A stretch of DNA of 64,000 nucleotides from Paenibacillus albiflavus (lineage in GTDB: Bacteria; Bacillota; Bacilli; Paenibacillales; NBRC-103111), in assembly GCF_004344915.1 (NCBI RefSeq), contig NZ_SKFG01000013.1:78129-142128 (forward strand), written 5' to 3'. The translations under genes were made by a program, and so were the position numbers. Under the pieces are notes generated by a model that saw nothing but the letters and a program-made list of their open reading frames with translations, was not told the origin of the DNA and ran no database searches. Below are positions 63,713 to 64,000 of the stretch, in pieces. Positions within the stretch are counted from its first letter, which is position 1. Each line of letters starts with the position of its first letter.

Positions 63713-64000
63713 ATGAGCGAACTAGGCGTTAAAAATAACACGTGTAGAGTGGTCAATAGAGGATTCTCAGCAGTTGGAACAAGGCATGAAGCGAAGTATT
63801 CAGAATACCCAACCGTAATTCCGCAATCATTTGACTCTTTAATAAGTCGTATGGAGGAAATCCAAAATCGAACTGGTGAAAAATTGGCTCTATACGAACC
63901 AGGTAATTATGCACCCGATAACCTTGGAACCTACTATACAACCGCTCAAGTCACAGAGATTGGTTCTATTCCACAAGGAATGGTAAGCCAGACCACTCCT
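63713..64000 (+). CDS. GyrI-like/effector-binding-domain protein, 3' end beyond the window
   Basis: An open frame of 96 codons to the window edge. The segment CRVVNRGFSAVGTRHEAKYS, then SFDSLISRMEEIQNRTGEK and LGTYYTTAQVTEIGSIPQGM, follows the GyrI-like small-molecule-binding domain (as in AraC effector-binding proteins). AGGAG (63701-63705) stands 7 nt before ATG 63713. The frame is open further up, with an ATG at 63647 and another at 63626 that also has GGAGA, so a longer N-terminus is possible. Confidence 0.65.
   Translation, partial: MSELGVKNNTCRVVNRGFSAVGTRHEAKYSEYPTVIPQSFDSLISRMEEIQNRTGEKLALYEPGNYAPDNLGTYYTTAQVTEIGSIPQGMVSQTTP

Overview
The window reads as chromosome of a spore-forming member of the Bacillales, most like Paenibacillus or a close relative. 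The evidence is a SpoVAF-type germination protein, a YdjO-type cold-inducible protein, HrcA/CIRCE control of groESL, an SLH-domain surface protein, ComQ/ComX/ComP/ComA homologues, GTG and TTG starts behind strong Shine-Dalgarno sites, and the tsaE-tsaB-rimI-tsaD ... ABC-F ... moaC ... tatA-tatC ... groES-groEL order known from Bacillus subtilis. The DNA is AT-rich, with two strikingly GC-rich patches inside otherwise ordinary genes.

Region by region. 0-2.4 kb: a frameshifted FtsX-type ABC permease cut by the window edge. 2.5-4.2 kb: ydjO-like gene, cold-shock gene, deoD. 4.2-18.5 kb: a flavin-based extracellular electron transfer locus of the Listeria type: FMN-lipoprotein PplA, type II NADH dehydrogenase with a membrane/DoxX tail, prenyl diphosphate synthase genes, a UbiA prenyltransferase in an operon with an aminotransferase and a U32 protein, an ECF module (T, A2, A1, Gx-type membrane protein), a NusG-II protein, an ApbE flavin transferase and a DoxX protein. 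Two Fnr/CRP-like palindromes sit upstream of pplA, one centred at -41.5 from the predicted start, and a third overlaps the U32-operon promoter. 18.6-21.6 kb: MFS transporter, a nonsense-interrupted mini-gene, DAP dehydrogenase, ferredoxin. 22.0-25.2 kb: comQ-comA, then the two serine dehydratase subunits. 25.3-39.7 kb: orphan sensor kinase, CorC/HlyC protein, two M23-peptidase/bactofilin modules around tdk, a HemAT-type globin sensor and a HAD hydrolase, then cardiolipin synthase and an NHEJ operon with ku, ligase and polymerase as separate genes. 39.8-43.7 kb: thiL and the t6A operon. 43.8-44.1 kb: a dense DnaA-box cluster. 44.1-49.6 kb: a stalk-domain protein, spoVAF, comX and comP. 49.6-57.8 kb: ABC-F ATPase, folate gene, molybdenum cofactor genes, tatA-tatC, groES-groEL. 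57.9-64 kb: an AT-rich accessory region with a tyrosine recombinase, a decayed second copy, 107-bp direct repeats 2,900 bp apart, an SLH protein, three unrecognised small genes and a partial GyrI-like gene.

The strongest observations are (1) a quorum-sensing system split in two: comQ-comA at 22.0-23.6 kb and comX-comP at 47.0-49.5 kb; comX is a 56-codon ORF ending in Trp-Trp; (2) the electron-transfer locus with Fnr-like sites and an unexpected U32-aminotransferase-UbiA operon; (3) six TTATNCACA DnaA boxes in 254 bp downstream of tsaD, where B. subtilis also has a DnaA-box cluster; (4) a dispersed family of intergenic hairpins. All functional statements are by recognition of motifs and remembered family members; no search was run.
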